Below, piece by piece: positions 13,901 through 27,640 of a stretch of DNA of 64,000 bases; positions within the stretch are counted from its first letter, which is position 1; each line of letters begins with the position of its first letter. The notes beneath the pieces were generated by a model that made no database searches, was not told the DNA's origin, and saw only the letters and a program-made list of their open reading frames with translations. The translations under genes and the position numbers were made by a program. Source of the stretch: Agelaius tricolor (taxonomy: Eukaryota; Chordata; Aves; Passeriformes; Icteridae); NCBI GenBank assembly GCA_023055355.1, contig JALJCS010000002.1, forward strand, positions 88,251,001 through 88,315,000, read 5' to 3'.

Positions 13901-15734
13901 GATGGACTTCTCATCCCATGACTGGGCTTGTGCTTTATTTTGGAAGCCATGAGCTGCTTTGGTTCCAGTAAACCCCCATAATTTTATCTCAGTATTGCAA
14001 GCTGGCAACAGAGGTTCTACTTTTGAACTTCAATCTGTATTTCATTTCAGGACAAATTTTAGCCATCATGGGGCTTCAGTTGAGTAAAAAAACATTGCCT
14101 GCCTTCCCACCCTTGTTAAACACTTCCTAATCATCCACAGGTTAATTGTTTATTACATCCTGCCCTAAGAGAAGAGACATTCTAAACTCCAGAACACAAA
14201 ATTTTTCATCACAGTCTTTGTTGTGTGTTCACTCTGCAGGGACAGAGGGCATCTTGTGTGAGGAGCAGATGCTGAACATTTAAAGATGACAACTTACATA
14301 AAAGTTACACTCCACACATCAATATTTAGCCAGCACAGCCCCCTATTTCAGTGTAACAGACATTCCATCATCCCACCAAGCATCCCAACAGTGCTTTTTT
14401 TTAATTTATATTTTTTTAAGGAGGAAAGAGAAGGAAATATTTTGTAATTATGGAAGGAAAGTTAACTGTGGAAGGGGAACATAAATTATCTGTGCTGCTG
14501 CAGAACAGTCTTAGCTTTTTGTCTTGTGAGACATCTGTGATGCATATATGGAAGGGGAATGAGCACATCCATTCCTGGCAAACCCACCTCTCTTTGTCTT
14601 ATGTCCTGTAAAAATGTGAGCCTCAACTGCCATGAAATAACACTGCCTCATGAAATAACAGGAGGTCTTAATAAAGTATGACCCTCTGGAATTTTAGTGT
14701 CTATTCTAACTTGCAGGCATTCATCAGGATTAGGAACATCAACCTGGATTCAGACTTGTTTGTGTGGCTACAGCTCGAGGGGTAAAATAGTGGAATAGAC
14801 CTAACAGTGCCATGGTCATACCTAAAGTTCAATTGCCAGCACCAAAGCTATTCCAGCTTTTGTCCCATGCCACCCAGCACTCCCTTCCAGGTGTTTGTAG
14901 CAGCCTGTTGATGGTCTAGGGGTAGGCTGGCTTATCTGCCTCAAAAACAAATCCACATTAAAGCTCTGGGTTGTTGCTCCTTGTCCTAGTCAATTTAAAG
15001 CAAATCTCAATATCTACAGGCTATGTGGTTGTCACTTGATGTAGACACAGCTTACAGACCCCTGCAAAATGGAAATTAGCTTCAAAATTGAAATTAGTTT
15101 TTAGACTCATAGGTGTGGAGCAGGAAAAGTCGCTCACTGAGGAAGCTGCCAGAACCAAGATATTGTAACTAACTTGGTTATAATAATTGTTTATTACATT
15201 GGGTTCATTAGGGTCACAAATTTCTAGCAAAATGTGTACTCTCTGTACAAAGATGCCCTTGGTTTTGGGAACCCTCACAGGTACAGTGGTTTTCCCATGA
15301 GCAGTCTGTCTACAGCTCAGCAGCTTGGCTGGGTGTGCTTTGGGTTTCAGTGGTCTGGATGTAGAAGGGTTCATTCTCTGTGTCTCTCTTAGCCATGTTG
15401 TAGGATGTGGGAAAAGAAAAACACTGTCTCTGTAAAAATAAATACAATTGTCAATAAAAGCTAAAATAGCAGCAAAGCAAATTTACAAATCCAAACGTTT
15501 TACATTTAGATGGTATTTAATTTGCTATAAACTTGGGTTGCTGTTAAAGATGTGTGTGTGTGGTAAATACCAATGAGCATCAGGATGTCAGTGGATGAAC
15601 TATAATCTTGGACAAGGCCAGATGAACCAGGCACTAACAACAACAGCAAGAGCAAAGCTTCAGCTCTTCTTCAGCTGTTCTGCTGTGCTTCTCTGGGATG
15701 TGCTGCTCACCAGGGCAATGCCAACTCAGGCTGG
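10986..15734. other. Intergenic DNA without recognised genes
   Basis: No gene, RNA or clear mobile element recognised. The longest frames (about 117 codons on minus at 15021-15374) have no family resemblance. Confidence 0.6.
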
Positions 15735-16010
15735 TCATCATGGAGTCCTAGAGCAGTGTGAGGTGGAAGGGAACAGAAGGATCTCCTTGTTCCAACCCCT
15801 CCTGCCTTGGGCAGGGACACCTCCCCCTAGACCAGGTTGCTCAAGGCCCTGTCCAACCTGGTGTTGAACACCTCCAGGGCTGGAGTATCCACAGCTTCCC
15901 TGGGCAACCTGTGCCACTGCCTCACCACTCTCACAGAAAAGAGTTCCTTTGTTATTTCTAATCAAAATTTGCCTTCTCTCAATTTAAACTGGTCTGAGCC
16001 CACACCCTAT
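15735..16010 (-). mobile_element. CR1 LINE fragment, 3' end, reversed
   Basis: The + strand reads as the reverse complement of the CR1 3' end: TTCCAACCCCTCCTGCC, GGCAGGGACACCTCCCCCTAGACCAGGTTGCTCAAGG-type sequence, CCAACCTGGTGTTGAACACC and GGGCAACCTGTGCCACTGCC. It is clearly diverged from a consensus CR1. Short open frames across it on both strands are remnants or shadows. Confidence 0.93.
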
Positions 16011-17878
16011 GAAAGTAATGCACACAGGCCAGGGAGAAGTGTACCCTCTGTGTGAATTCCAGGATCAAATGCACATCATGTCCTGCTCACAGGACTGCAC
16101 TGGAGCAGCTGAGCTGCTCTGCACGCAGTGTCTCTTGATCTCTAGGGAATATTTATTGCAATGCTCCCCATTATACAAAGGAAAATGTTTGCCAGTTACA
16201 GATCTGCTGCCTGGAGACATATGCCCAAATATCTTTTATTTAGTTTACTGTCTGGACTGAACATCCTCAAGCAGGAAAACAGCTGGCCAAGGTTCCTGCA
16301 ACTTTCAAAGAAGGTTGGTCACCTGGACAATTCCCATTAATGCATAATGAGCTTCTCTCTGAAAGCTTCTACTCCTTTTTTACTTTCTCTGCCATTGTCA
16401 TCCTCTGACAATGTAGGCAACCTCAAATCAAAGTTAGTTGAGCTAAATGTGGACCAAAGTGATCGTTCAAAGTCACCTAGAAACCTTGTAAGAAAGTCCT
16501 GTCTCATAAAACCTTTGTTTAGTGCCTTATCTGTGTATGTTGTAGTGGTAGAAAGAAAAAATCAAGCAGTAATCTTAAACAGCTCTGCTAATAACATTGC
16601 CATATTTAAGCTGCCCTTGAATTATTTGAATGGTTTTGTAAAAGCTGGCATCTACTACCCAGACTGCAGTAGTCAAATAACATTAAAGATCACTCAGAAC
16701 TAATAAAATACTTTCTGGTTGACCCAAACTGCCTGGGTGTGGGGGGATTCTTCAGTCCCTGAGGGATCTCACTGTGAGCACAACATGAGACACATCCTGC
16801 AATATTTGAGCTCTGTGGAGGGAATTAGGGGTAAACTGGAAACCTTAATTAGGCATTTTTATTACAGTCATGGGTTGCAGCCAGGCCTACAATGTTATTT
16901 AAACATAAGGTTTGTGGGTTTCTTTTCCATGACCCTTTTCCAAGGGAAATGATGGGATTCAAGTAACAGAGGATGCTTCTTGCAGTGAGTAAAGAGTATG
17001 ATGCATCTCAAATAGCATTCCCATTACACATTGTGAAAAAAACAGACTTTTTTTCTTGTTTGGATGGCTGTTGGGGATTCCAGGGCACTTTCACCATTTA
17101 TGGACACTGGTATATTCTACACTACTGGAGGTGGCTGCTTAGTGAAAGATCAAGTGGGTTATTTAAGTGTGTTAGACATGGATTAAAATATGTTGTTTGG
17201 TTATTTCAACTTTTAAAATGTTTACTATGAATAATCTATGAAGAATTAAAAGATTAAATCTCTCTTAAGCCTAGAGAAGTAGGCACAGAAGACTCAGATG
17301 GGAAGACTTTATAAGTTGCATGGGCAAGGACATTTCAGGCTGTAGGTGTATTAAATATATTTATTATAGCCATTCAATGGTGAATATGGGCCCAGCCAGA
17401 GACAAATGATGCAGAAACCTTGTGCTCACATCATTCAGTGCTGGCACTCTCTGGTTGTCACAGGGCTCAGCAGCTGGCACTGGTGTTTTCCTGGCATCAG
17501 CTGCTCTGTGCCTCTGAGATGTCATTGCCAGCTCCTGTGCTTTAGTTCTGCCTCAGCTGCTTGCAGCAGTTTGTGGATTCCTGTGTGGACCAGGGGTGTT
17601 TGGATGGAGTGGGCCATCATGACCTGCCTTGCAGGAATGCTTGTGTTGGAGGATGCTGCAGGGTTGGTGTGAGGGTTGGAGCTGTGTACATTGCAGATTT
17701 ACTGCTCCTGTTTAGTGGCAAGGACCTCTGAGATGAATTGTGCCCCATGAAGGGTTTTGTTTTTTCAGGAGAGACAGTTCTCTCCAAAAGAAAGTACAAG
17801 TTACAACCAGCATTAAGTCAAAGTGAATGAAGAAGGGACTGGACTTGAAGGTCTATTTTGGGTCTGACAGAGGGAATG
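16011..17878. other. Intergenic DNA without recognised genes
   Basis: Nothing recognised between the CR1 at 15735 and the solo LTR. A 118-codon + frame at 16347-16703 has no motif or splice context to support it. Confidence 0.6.
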
Positions 17879-18242
17879 TGTCACTGTCGAGGTGGTCACG
17901 ACACAAAGCAGAGACCACAAGCAGTCTCAGTTGGCAACACTTTATTATTGAACATGGTTGCCTTTTATACACTTTCTAATTGTTTATGCTTCTTCTACCT
18001 TTACTATTGGCCACAATAAGTCAACATAATACTATTGGTGAGAAGTTATAGTGACTTCAACTAACTTTCTAATAAATGCTTCGTCCAGCTGCAAGGTTCT
18101 CTTATCTTTCTTCTCTCAGTCTCCTTGGTTACAGCCTTGGAGAGAGCTCCTTATCAGCTTCTTCTTACTTCTCAGCTTCTTCTTGCTCCTTTAGCTAACA
18201 GGCCTGCTGTTAGCCCCTTCCACAGGAATGTATCCCCCAACA
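17879..18242 (-). mobile_element. Solo LTR of an endogenous retrovirus, reversed
   Basis: A 364-bp block bounded by TG and CA. Read on the minus strand it starts TGTTGGGGGATACATTCC, has a TATA box (GTGTATAAAAGG, complement of 17961-17972) and a poly(A) signal AATAAA (complement of 17941-17946), and ends CACCTCGACAGTGACA. That is the U3-R-U5 layout of a retroviral LTR. No gag, pol or env sequence adjoins it, so it is probably a solo LTR left by recombination. No matching 5- or 6-bp target duplication was seen. The family name was not assigned. Confidence 0.8.
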
Positions 18243-21200
18243 TTCACTAAGGGAGAGTGGAAACAGACAAGTACCTCACTCAGGATTGGGGTCAACCAAT
18301 AGGTCATGTGGCTGTTGCTGGTGTCATCCATATTTTACATTGTGCAAGCTGAAATCATCAAAACAAGAACTTAAGTGTTAACTTAACTAGTAAGTGGCCT
18401 CAGCAAAAAAAAAAAAAACAAAACACCAAAAAACAACAGAGAGACAATCACAGAACTTTAGGTTGATAACATGTTGTTTGCAATTCTTTGAGAGAATTTC
18501 CAATAAAAACATATTCTCCAGCATCTTCGGAACAAGACCCATTAAAAAAATTCTGAGGTCAGTAAGGAAATACAGCCATGAGTTTGAACTTCCTATACAA
18601 ATGTTCAATCTGTAATTGATTTGAATGACTAAAGAAATCACATTTTCTAGTAGTTTCCTATAAAGAGTTCCAGAGTAGAGGATCACAGCTGGTGGCACTC
18701 AGCCCTTGAAAGATCTGCCAGTGATATCTTTATGGAGAGGATCCTCTGCCAGGAGCAATCCCATCATCTGAAAAGAAATCCTCCACAGATTTCAGTGGCC
18801 TCCTCTGCTCCCTGTGTCTCCTGCAGTGCCTTCACAGCTGGTATGTCACAACGTGCTCAGCAGCAGCAGCCTCAGTGGTTATGCAGCATAAGAGTTGAGC
18901 AACACAAATATTTAACTTAACCTTGTCATAGCACAGGGAGAGTTATAGAGATATTTGTCAGACTTCCTGCACTGTTCTAATCTTTCTGAGAAATGCAAGA
19001 AGAGCCTTTCTGTCTGCTGGCCTTAAAATTTCACTGCAAGGAAGGCCAGGGTTAAGAGATTTGCCTTTTTCATTTATTATGTGCAATTCCAGATGTATTT
19101 GCCTTAGCTAAACTTTAGTAATAAAACCAGCATTTTTCTGTCACAGGTGATTCTCAAGAAAATGCTGTGAGCCTGTTAACAATGCTGGAACATGAATGTG
19201 TGGCCACATACATTCATGTTTTACACTACATATCCTGTGTCAGTAAAACCCCACTGACAGGAGTACAGAGACATAAAAGCAGGAGGCAAAAAAAAGACAA
19301 GATCTCTGTGTAAACTCACCTGTGCCCACCACATCAGGCTCAGCAGCACAGCACTGCTCAACACCTGCAGGCTGTGGCTCAGAGGTTTCCTGCAAGGCTT
19401 CAGAGCAGCTCTGTCTCTGCTCTGGAGCTCCAGGCACAGCTCGAGCTGTGCTGCTGCCGCTGAGTGAGGAGAATGATGCAAAAACATTGTGGGATTCTTC
19501 CCTTACCACAAAAAAAGGAGACATCCATGGGAGCAGAATATTAGAAAACCAAGCAAACAAACAGCAATGTATGAAAAGAAAGCTGTTTTCTTCCTTCAGT
19601 AAAAATACCCACATTCCTGGGAAACTGCATATTAAAAAAGCAAACAAACAAGGGGAAATATGCAGATAAAAACCTTTTCATTGCTAGTTAAATCTTCAAC
19701 ACTTGAGAACATCAGATTTGTGATTGCATCTGCAGTCTTCACTGAACTCTTCTTAAACATAGATATTAATGATACAGTTTTTTTTAATGTTATCTATTCA
19801 TTTTCAAAGGACAAATGCAGAGAAAAAGTTGAAAGTGGTCACAGAACCAGGTAGTCTCAGAGGTCAGCCAGTGGCCTGATTATCCCAATTATCAAACCAA
19901 TACCCTGTGCACTGCTCTGATGCCTTCTGGCAGATGCTTTAACAAAATCACCAATAGATTGCTTGTACTGATTTGTATTTTTTAGTTATTCTTTTTGGAT
20001 GCTCCATGTGTCTGTATACTGGGAGTTTCCTCCTGAACTTTCAAACTCTTTTTGTCACTTCTTCAGCATTTCTCATAGCAGAAATGGAAACAGTGAGGTT
20101 TGCCCATAAACTCAAGTATCACAACTAAAAATGCACTAAAAGAAAGGAAAGCAAGAGTCATCAGGGTTAGCAGATGGACTTTATCGATATAAATGGTGTC
20201 GAAACACCAGAAAAGAAAAAAAAACCAACACACTAGTTAGAAGTACAATTGGCAAGTAAAAGCAATAAGTGCAAACAATTAAAAAATAAAACAATATTCC
20301 AAATGAAAAGGTTGGGGATATGTTTTGGAATTCCTCTCTGATTAGTTGGTTGATAAGAGAAGCTGGACATTAACCAGAGTTAAAAGGGCCAAAGGCAAGA
20401 AGAAGGAGGGGTTTTCTAAGTATATCAGGAACAACTCAAATGCCAGTACAAACAAAGGTGGCATGCTTCCAGTCTGATTTGGGAGCTGAAGGGTGACACA
20501 GACACACTGAGGTCACATGAGGATGACAAACCACCTCCTGAGCCTGCAGTGGTTCAGAGAGCAAGAAACAGCAGCAGGTCTAGATAACTTGGACTTGGGC
20601 ACCTTAAAGTGAAGCTGGTGTCGTGTCTGCTTCCCTGATGTTTCCTTTTAATCTCACAATACTGGGGAAACTACAAATGGCTGGAAAAATGTTCATTCTC
20701 TGCCAATGTTTGTCGGAGACAAACAAGGCAATGCAAAGATAGGCTTGAAGCCAACAAGTTATTTGTATTAAAAAGAGACATGTTCATAAATCAACAATAA
20801 GGCTCAAGGCTGAAATTAATGACTGTTAATGACATCTTAATATGAAAATGGCTCTTATTTAACAAAACTGATACTTTGTATATGGCAGTAAACTGCATAG
20901 CTTGAACAACGCTCTAGATATTTTAGGACTTAAGTACCACATAATTTTCTAAATAAACTACAATAAAATATGCCCTGTACAGCACTAAAGCACAAATATT
21001 AATAGATTAAAGAACTAATTAGCTGTCAGTTATTAATTTATTTACTTTTTTTTAGTGAGTAGATTTTATCAAGCAATAGATCTCTTAGTGGATCTCACAG
21101 AGATTGGTCCAAACCCAAATTTTTTTCAGCAGCTTTGGGGTTGAAACTAGACCTTCCCAATGGCACAAATCTTGTCAGACTCTTAATTTTTCCTGTGCTT

Positions 21201-22448
21201 AGGCAGTAAGAAAAAGGTGATGAAACATTTTGTAAATTAGGGCCAATCAAAGTAAATGCAAGTGAATAAAGATGGCAGCTGAGTCCTAGAAGCACAAACC
21301 AAAGCAGACCTAGAGATGGTACTGGATGCACAGATGAATTTGAGCCTTAAGAATGATGCTGGGGGAAATTACACTGATGTCATCATCAGACTTACACAGG
21401 GGAGGAAAGTGAGTAAGAGAAGGGATGTGATTTTTACCTGGTTTTGTAGCAGAGTGTGTACTGGAATATCACACCTTGGCCTGATAACTCTGTTTTTAAA
21501 GGGATGCTGAAAAATTGCACAGAACCAGAGAAAAGCCATTTAAAAAAACCCAAAATAATAGGACAGCAAGAAAATATCTCACAGTGAATTAGGCAAGTTA
21601 TTAAAAAATTTGGCTTCTGTAAGTTACTAGGTAAGAAGAATGAAACATGCTTCTTGGAGGCATGGAAAAAACACCAAGAGAAGTTGTGCAGAATACAAAA
21701 CTATCAATTAACATGAGAAAAGCTTAGGGTTGAGGGAAGATCTACCAGTCTCTGCAAAGGCAGACTGATGGAATTGTTGAAACAAGTCTGCAGGAGGAGT
21801 GGTGGCTGCTCAGTCTCCTGCTGTTTCCAGCCGTGGCTGGAGGCTTTTCAAGATAATCTTTTAGCATGATCTGATTGCAGGCAAGTGGGTGATATTCTGT
21901 GACTTACAATTCACAGAAAGGTGATCTTAAATCCTATAAAAATGTCCCTGCTCTGAGCAGGTAATGCATAATGTATATCTAAATATTACTGTACAGAGAT
22001 TTCAGAACCCACTTCATACCTATGTGTATCATAGGCATATCTTGTTTTTTAACACATTCATATGTGCCATAGACATACCTTGGTTTTTAACAAAGGATTA
22101 TGAAGCAGGATATATGAATTCCCCAAATTTTCTCTGTTCTTTTTGACTTATTTTTCTTCATTTATGAATAGAAATCAAAGCATGTCCAACCTGGCTGCTA
22201 GCTCAGATTCCCATGTACGTATCTGGCATTGCATACTCATTGTGTCAATGAGTCATTTCCACCACATAGCAATTTCCTCATGGAAAAAAAAAAACCAAAC
22301 AAATTGAAACCCCCAAACCATTCAGTTCCATCGAAGGATGCCTTCTGGAGATTCCTACAGAAGTCAGTGAGTAGTTCTGAGATCAAATAGTGCAAATCTC
22401 TCTATGTGCCCAAACCAACACAGTGTCCCTGTTTGGTCAAATTTCGGG
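18243..22448. other. Intergenic DNA without recognised genes
   Basis: AT-rich, with the poly(A) at 18405. Overlapping frames on both strands at 19240-19669 (up to 135 codons) mirror each other and look like chance. Confidence 0.6.
18405..18418 (+). repeat. Poly(A) run
   Basis: Fourteen A followed by A-rich CAAAACACC-type sequence, about 160 bp right of the solo LTR. Confidence 0.9.
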
Positions 22449-22562
22449 CCACCTGGTCCAGTGGAAGATGTCCCTGCTCACAGCAGAGGGGTTGGAATTG
22501 ATGATCTCTGAGGAGCCTTCCAACCACAACATTCTGTGATTCTAGGACTGTGATTCCATGGA
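22449..22562 (+). mobile_element. CR1 LINE, terminal 3' fragment
   Basis: About 110 bp of the extreme CR1 3' end. It has GGTTGGAATTGATGATCTCTG, CCTTCCAACCACAACATTCTG and a terminal GTGATTCTAGGACTGTGATTCC. The LTR at 22612 begins about 50 bp further right. Confidence 0.85.
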
Positions 22563-22611
22563 CAGCCAAGCAGTAATGTGGGGTTGAGGGAATGGTTCAC
22601 TTTATTGTATT

Positions 22612-23023
22612 TGTTGGATGCTCTGTAGCAGGAAGGAATGATGAATCTGACTCCATGTTCTCAGAAAGCTAATTTATTATTTTATGATACTATATTATAT
22701 TAAAGAATGCTATACTAAACTATACTAAAGAATACAGAAAGGATACTTACAGAAGTCTAACAAGATAATGATAAAAAATTCGTGACTCCTTCCAGAGTCT
22801 GGCACAGCTTGGCACTGGTTGGCCAATGAGTCAAAACAATCCACATGAAACCAATTAAACAACCACCTGTTGGTAAACAATCTCCAAGCACATTCCACAT
22901 GTGAGCAAAACACAGGAGAAGCAAATGAGATAAGAATTTGTTTTCCTTTTTCTCTAAGGCTTCTCACCTTCCCAGGAGAAAAATCCTGGGTGAAGGGATT
23001 TTTCAGAAAATATGAATGTGACA
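22612..23023 (-). mobile_element. ERV LTR, reversed (same family as the one at 47950)
   Basis: A 412-bp block with TG...CA ends. On the minus strand it opens TGTCACATTCATATTTTCTG, contains an AATAAA (complement of 22673-22678) preceded by a TA-rich TATAGT run, and ends GAGCATCCAACA. It shares TTTTGACTCATTGGCCAAC and most of its length with the + strand copy at 47950-48358. A short open frame of about 120 codons on its minus strand is an artefact of the LTR. Confidence 0.8.
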
Positions 23024-25554
23024 CACCTTCAGCAGTACACACCTGTGTGAGGGTGGATAACCTAGCCCATGAGCTCCACTGGCTCAAGGGGCTGTGACTG
23101 CAGAGCAGAGAGCTCAGGTGAGCCTCCTACCATGGCAGGTGTTATGAATACGCTTTTATTTGTCCTACAGATCCTCCCTGTTGCTGAGGGTTTGATATGA
23201 GAACACTAAAGGGCCAAACTGAATGCATTGCTCTGGCCTGTCTGGCAATTACTCTTATTTCATATGGTAAAGGAAAATTGATGTCTCTGCTATTTTAGGA
23301 TACAGCCAAGCAAATTACTTCAAGACATGAATAAACTGCACACAAAGAACTCATTTCATAGAAACTTTGAGCAAACTGGGGAAAGATGGGTTTATATTTC
23401 TATCAATGTAAAACTGTCACAGATAAAAAAATTATTCTAAAAAATTGAATATTCTACTATGATGCAGCTCTACCTGTCACTTGTTTTTTTCCCCTTTTTG
23501 CTCTTATCTGACTTTGGAGTTAAGGAACAGCTCCCAGAATTCTGGCCAACTGCAGATGGTAATGTGATGATGTAATACAATTTCTTCTCTGTGGTCCATA
23601 TGTGCTAAGACAGAGACTATGCAGATATGCTGTAGTTATAAGATAATGGCAATATTTCCTAAAGCAGTGCAATTTTTTACTGCTTGTGCTGGGTTTCAAG
23701 TCATTACCACATCTCTCAAGCAGTATTTCCTTAACCTCATGATTAGTAGGGTGAGTGCAAGGAAATACTGCAAGGAATTGCTAAAGATGAGAGTCATTTA
23801 CACAAAAAGTCCTTTTTTTTCCTGTTTACAACAAGAGAATGTGACAGACACACAATGTAGAGTTGACCTCAGATCAACATGAGCAGAATGTCAGGGATAT
23901 TCAGCTCTGCTACATGTGCTCAAGCTCACTGGAAAGGCAGCTCTCAATGGGGCAGCTCTGCCAGCAGTGCAGCTGGAGGAAGGCTTGGCCTGGATCCCAA
24001 ATGCAGGGTCACAGGGTCACAGTCCTCCACAAGGTGACAAGTCTGAACCCAGGTTCAAGTTCCAGGGCTGCTGGAAGAAGAGAGTTCTGCTGCTGTGTCC
24101 AGTGCTGGTTCCTGTCAGATGCTCCACAGCAGGTATGAAAACTGTACAGCAAACAGAAAGAACAGGCTGAGGATTTGGTGTGCAAACTTCTGAGAGCTCA
24201 GCCATTCTGCATGGGCAGGCACAAAGCTGTCTCCAGACACATATTCTATAAACACCTCCAGTTCACAAAAAGGTGTAAGCAAGCAAACACCATCAGCTGT
24301 AACCTGCCTCTTACCTTGAGCCCACCCCAGTGGGAAAAGTTGGACTGTGTGATCCAAAATCCCCTTGAGCATTATGTCTATGATTTTAAGAGTTGTGCCT
24401 TTCACACCACAGAAACTACTCTCTAAATGCTGGATTCTCCAGGGAGCTCCAACTCCTTTATATTGCTTTGGGGAAGCAGAGCAATTAACTGCTTTAGCTT
24501 GCTTTACAGCTGCTCCGTGTCCCTGGGGCACTGCAAAGCACTTTGGTGCATTTTCTCCTGCAAAGCCCAGGGCATGCTAATGGTAGCTGTAGGAATAGAC
24601 ATTCTCACCTGGGACAAGGCAACAGAAACAACCATGCTCAAGAACCTTCCAGAGACCTCGAGCACACTGAAGGGCACTGAGCTTAGCATTAGCTGAGGAA
24701 GCAGGAGTATACATTTTATGGAGTTTTCCAAATAATTTGCCAAAAGTCTCACTTCCAGCTAAGAAATGGTACAGAAAATGCTGCTGGATGTGCAAGAACT
24801 AGCACGTGTGTGGTTTAAGGGATAAGCTGTGGAAAAAACTATATCATTGAGAGCTAGATTTGGGATTTATATGCCCATTACAACTCCTTGTTCCATGCTG
24901 TAATAATATTTGATTATCCTGCCAGCCTTCAGCCCAAGATCATGAAAAGTTCATGCATAAGAAACATCTGTTTTAGCATTCATGACAATAATTCAAACAG
25001 CAGATAATTTACTCCAGCACTTTCTTCACCACAATCCTCCACAGGAAGGCACAGTGGAAACAGCTTTTCCTCAGCAAGTACTTGCATCTCCCAGGGGAGG
25101 GGACACAAGAAATGCCAGATTTGGGCTTGTTAGTGAGGATGTGTCACCATTCTGAGCAAAGGAGCAAAATTTTAAGAAAACATGGGAGAGGATTCATGCA
25201 CAGGGATGTGAATTTGAAACCACTGAAACCATTAAATATCCTATTTCTCTTCAAAATTCCAATGCCTCAGTTTCCAAGGAGAGTGTAAAAAAGAGACATC
25301 TATAATTGATTACAGAGAGTTGACACCTTCTGCCATTTGATGACAAAACCCTTTCTTAGGCACCTGCTTCTCAATCCAGTGCGATACTGAGGTTTCTCTT
25401 TGCTCACAGAAGAGATGATCCCAGAATATTTCTTCTGAGCAACCTCATCCTGGTGGAAATGATTTGGTAGAGGATCCTGGTTTTCCTCAATCTCCAGGTT
25501 AGAGGTGAATCACAGCCTGCACTGGTATGGACTGGCAATCCAGGCATCAGGCAA
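23024..25554. other. Intergenic DNA without recognised genes
   Basis: No feature recognised. Several short frames at 23863-24795 overlap on both strands, which argues against any being real. Confidence 0.6.
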
Positions 25555-26520
25555 ATGCTCTATGAGGACATGCAAGAAGTGGAAGCTCGGTCACTTTAAT
25601 TAAGATGCCTATAAAAGAACTGCTGGGGCATATAGGGACAAAATCATAAAGGCCAAAGCACAAAATTAAACACAACTTGCAAGGCATGTGAAAGATAGCA
25701 AAGAGCTTCCTACTAATATTTCAGCAGGAGGAGGAAGATGAAGGAAGAAGCCAGTCCTTCACTTAGTGAGGAAGAAAAGTTGATAATTCCTGGAAGGCTG
25801 AAGTAGTTAATGCCTTTCACCTTTCAGCCTTCACTAAAACTGCAGTGAGCCTATAACTAACATGGTAATACCAGTGAGGAGGGAGGAGCAATTCAACTTC
25901 CAGCAGGCAGAAGGAAGGCTAAGGGATTTCATTAAAAACACTGATTTTTTTTTTGTTTTGTTTTGGTTCAAATTGCAAAACTGGCTAGTCACTGTCTTGA
26001 AGGATATGTGAGACCTAGGAGGGAGAAAAAAGGACAGATATGGGTCTGATGTTCTGAAGGAAAGGGAAGAGCTAGAGAATTATCAACTAATCTACATACT
26101 GTCAACACCTAGAAAAAAATTGAAACAAGTGGAACAGACCATTTTGGAACACTCTGAAAACCAAGTCATTGATTAAAAGAACACCAAACTTGACAGATCT
26201 TGAAGGTATGGGAGACAGGGTATGTACTGTAGAAGAAGATGGAGTTGCTGTGGTGTAATTTCACCTTGACTGTAGGAGGGCTTTTGCTAATATTTCACAT
26301 GAAATTTGCTCAAGTGAATTGGAAATCTAACCCAGATTCCATCCTGTAGTGTCCATGGCTATCTTCAGCAGGGGTTATCTGTGCTGCCCTCCTGTCCTGG
26401 AGGAAAAGCTGGAGGGGGGCTTTGGAATGTAGGCTGGGGTCTTGCAAAATCTGCCTTGAACAGCAGCACATAAGGGATACATCTGCTGATGATGCAAATC
26501 TAGGTTTGAAAATAAAAGAT
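25555..26520 (+). mobile_element. Old CR1 LINE ORF2 remnant (reverse-transcriptase region)
   Basis: The DNA follows the ORF2 region of amniote CR1 in order. Recognisable parts are the ATAGGGACAAAATCATAAAGG segment, GCTGAAGTAGTTAATGCCTTTC, and GAATTATCAACTAATCTACATAC. Then comes the diverged TGTAGGAGGGCTTTTGCTAATATTTCACAT, which corresponds to the reverse-transcriptase stretch DFSKAFDTVPH. CTGATGATGCAAATCTAGG follows, corresponding to the catalytic ADD block. Many stops and indels break the frame, so this is an ancient, dead copy. The element seems to resume after an LTR at about 27640. Confidence 0.75.
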
Positions 26521-27165
26521 CCCATGGAGATCCTATGAAGGAATTATTTCATGAAGGCATTGAGGAGAACAGCAGGCATGGAGCTGCCTCAGGCTCCTCA
26601 GCTGTGTGAACCACACTGACAAGGGGGGTTATTTTCTCCAAGGGTGCATTGACAGGCTTCATATTTATCACATAAAATCCAGCACAGAGGAAGTGCAGAG
26701 ATGGGGAGCAGTAAAGCCCTGCAGGTTACTTGTCCTGCTAGGGCATACCTGAGGATGGCTGCTGATGCTGAGATCTTGTTGCTTTTTTTCAACCATTTTA
26801 TCCCAGCAGATTGCCTATAATTTCTTCCTAATTTAAGTGGTGTTGCAGATATTTTCCCTCTTCCACCACTGCAGTGGTGACCAGACTGGCTCTCCCAGAT
26901 GTGAACAGCAGGGTTGTGGCTGTACTGGTGGGGCCTGTTTTGGCTTGGTAGTCATTGATCTCAGAGGGAGAACCACTAAAGTGGGAATAGGTGCCTTCCT
27001 GCAGAAATAGGCTAGGTCATGAAGATGGAAGTGGGAAGGGAACTCCAGGAAAATTAAAGAGTGGTTCTCTGTCTAGTCCTGCTGGAACCCTGGATGCTGA
27101 GAATTTTAAACTTTCTGTACTTAAAGGCACAAACCCACAAGAGAATACTGCAATTGACCTGAGGC

Positions 27166-27640
27166 TGTGGAGAAGGCTTCCAAAATTAATTGATAATACT
27201 GGATTATGGGTGTGTAGTTGGTTAGAAGTGTGTAATAACACAGGGTAGAAAACTTAGAGTTTGGGGTTTTAGAATATAGAAATAAATATGAAGCAAGATG
27301 TAGGTTATAGGGCAGAGACAGGTTGTTCTTCTTTACCTTCTTCTTCTTTCTTCTCCATAGATCTGGGTGGTGTTTTGTAATTGGACAGAAAAGTCCATGT
27401 TGCGGGCTTTGAAGGATGAGTTATTGGGCTAAAAGTGAAAATAATCTAGGTGTCATTTCTTAATTGGATAGTTTAGCCTTAAAAGACCTTGTAACAAGAT
27501 ATAGTTAGCCATTTTGTGCCTTGCTAATGAAAGGCTGCAGAAATCATGGTTGAGAGGCTGTAGCACTGATAGGAAATAATAAACACCTGAGTCTGAACAT
27601 GAACTATTGTTTCAAGTGCCTTCAATCCTGACCTTGAGAA
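27166..27640 (+). mobile_element. Probable ERV LTR inserted in an old CR1
   Basis: The stretch from about TGTGGAGAAGGCTTCC to CAAGTGCCTTCAATCCTGACC looks like an LTR. It has an AATAAA at 27578-27583 followed by a short R/U5-like tail. It breaks the order of CR1 sequence, which is recognisable before 26520 and again after about 27640. I recognise its style as that of songbird LTRs but cannot fix its borders or family. Sequence at about 26980-27165 may be adjoining retroviral internal DNA. Confidence 0.5.

Noticed and set aside
22725..23087. 120-codon minus-strand open frame
   Set aside because: Lies almost wholly inside an LTR and is not a retroviral protein.
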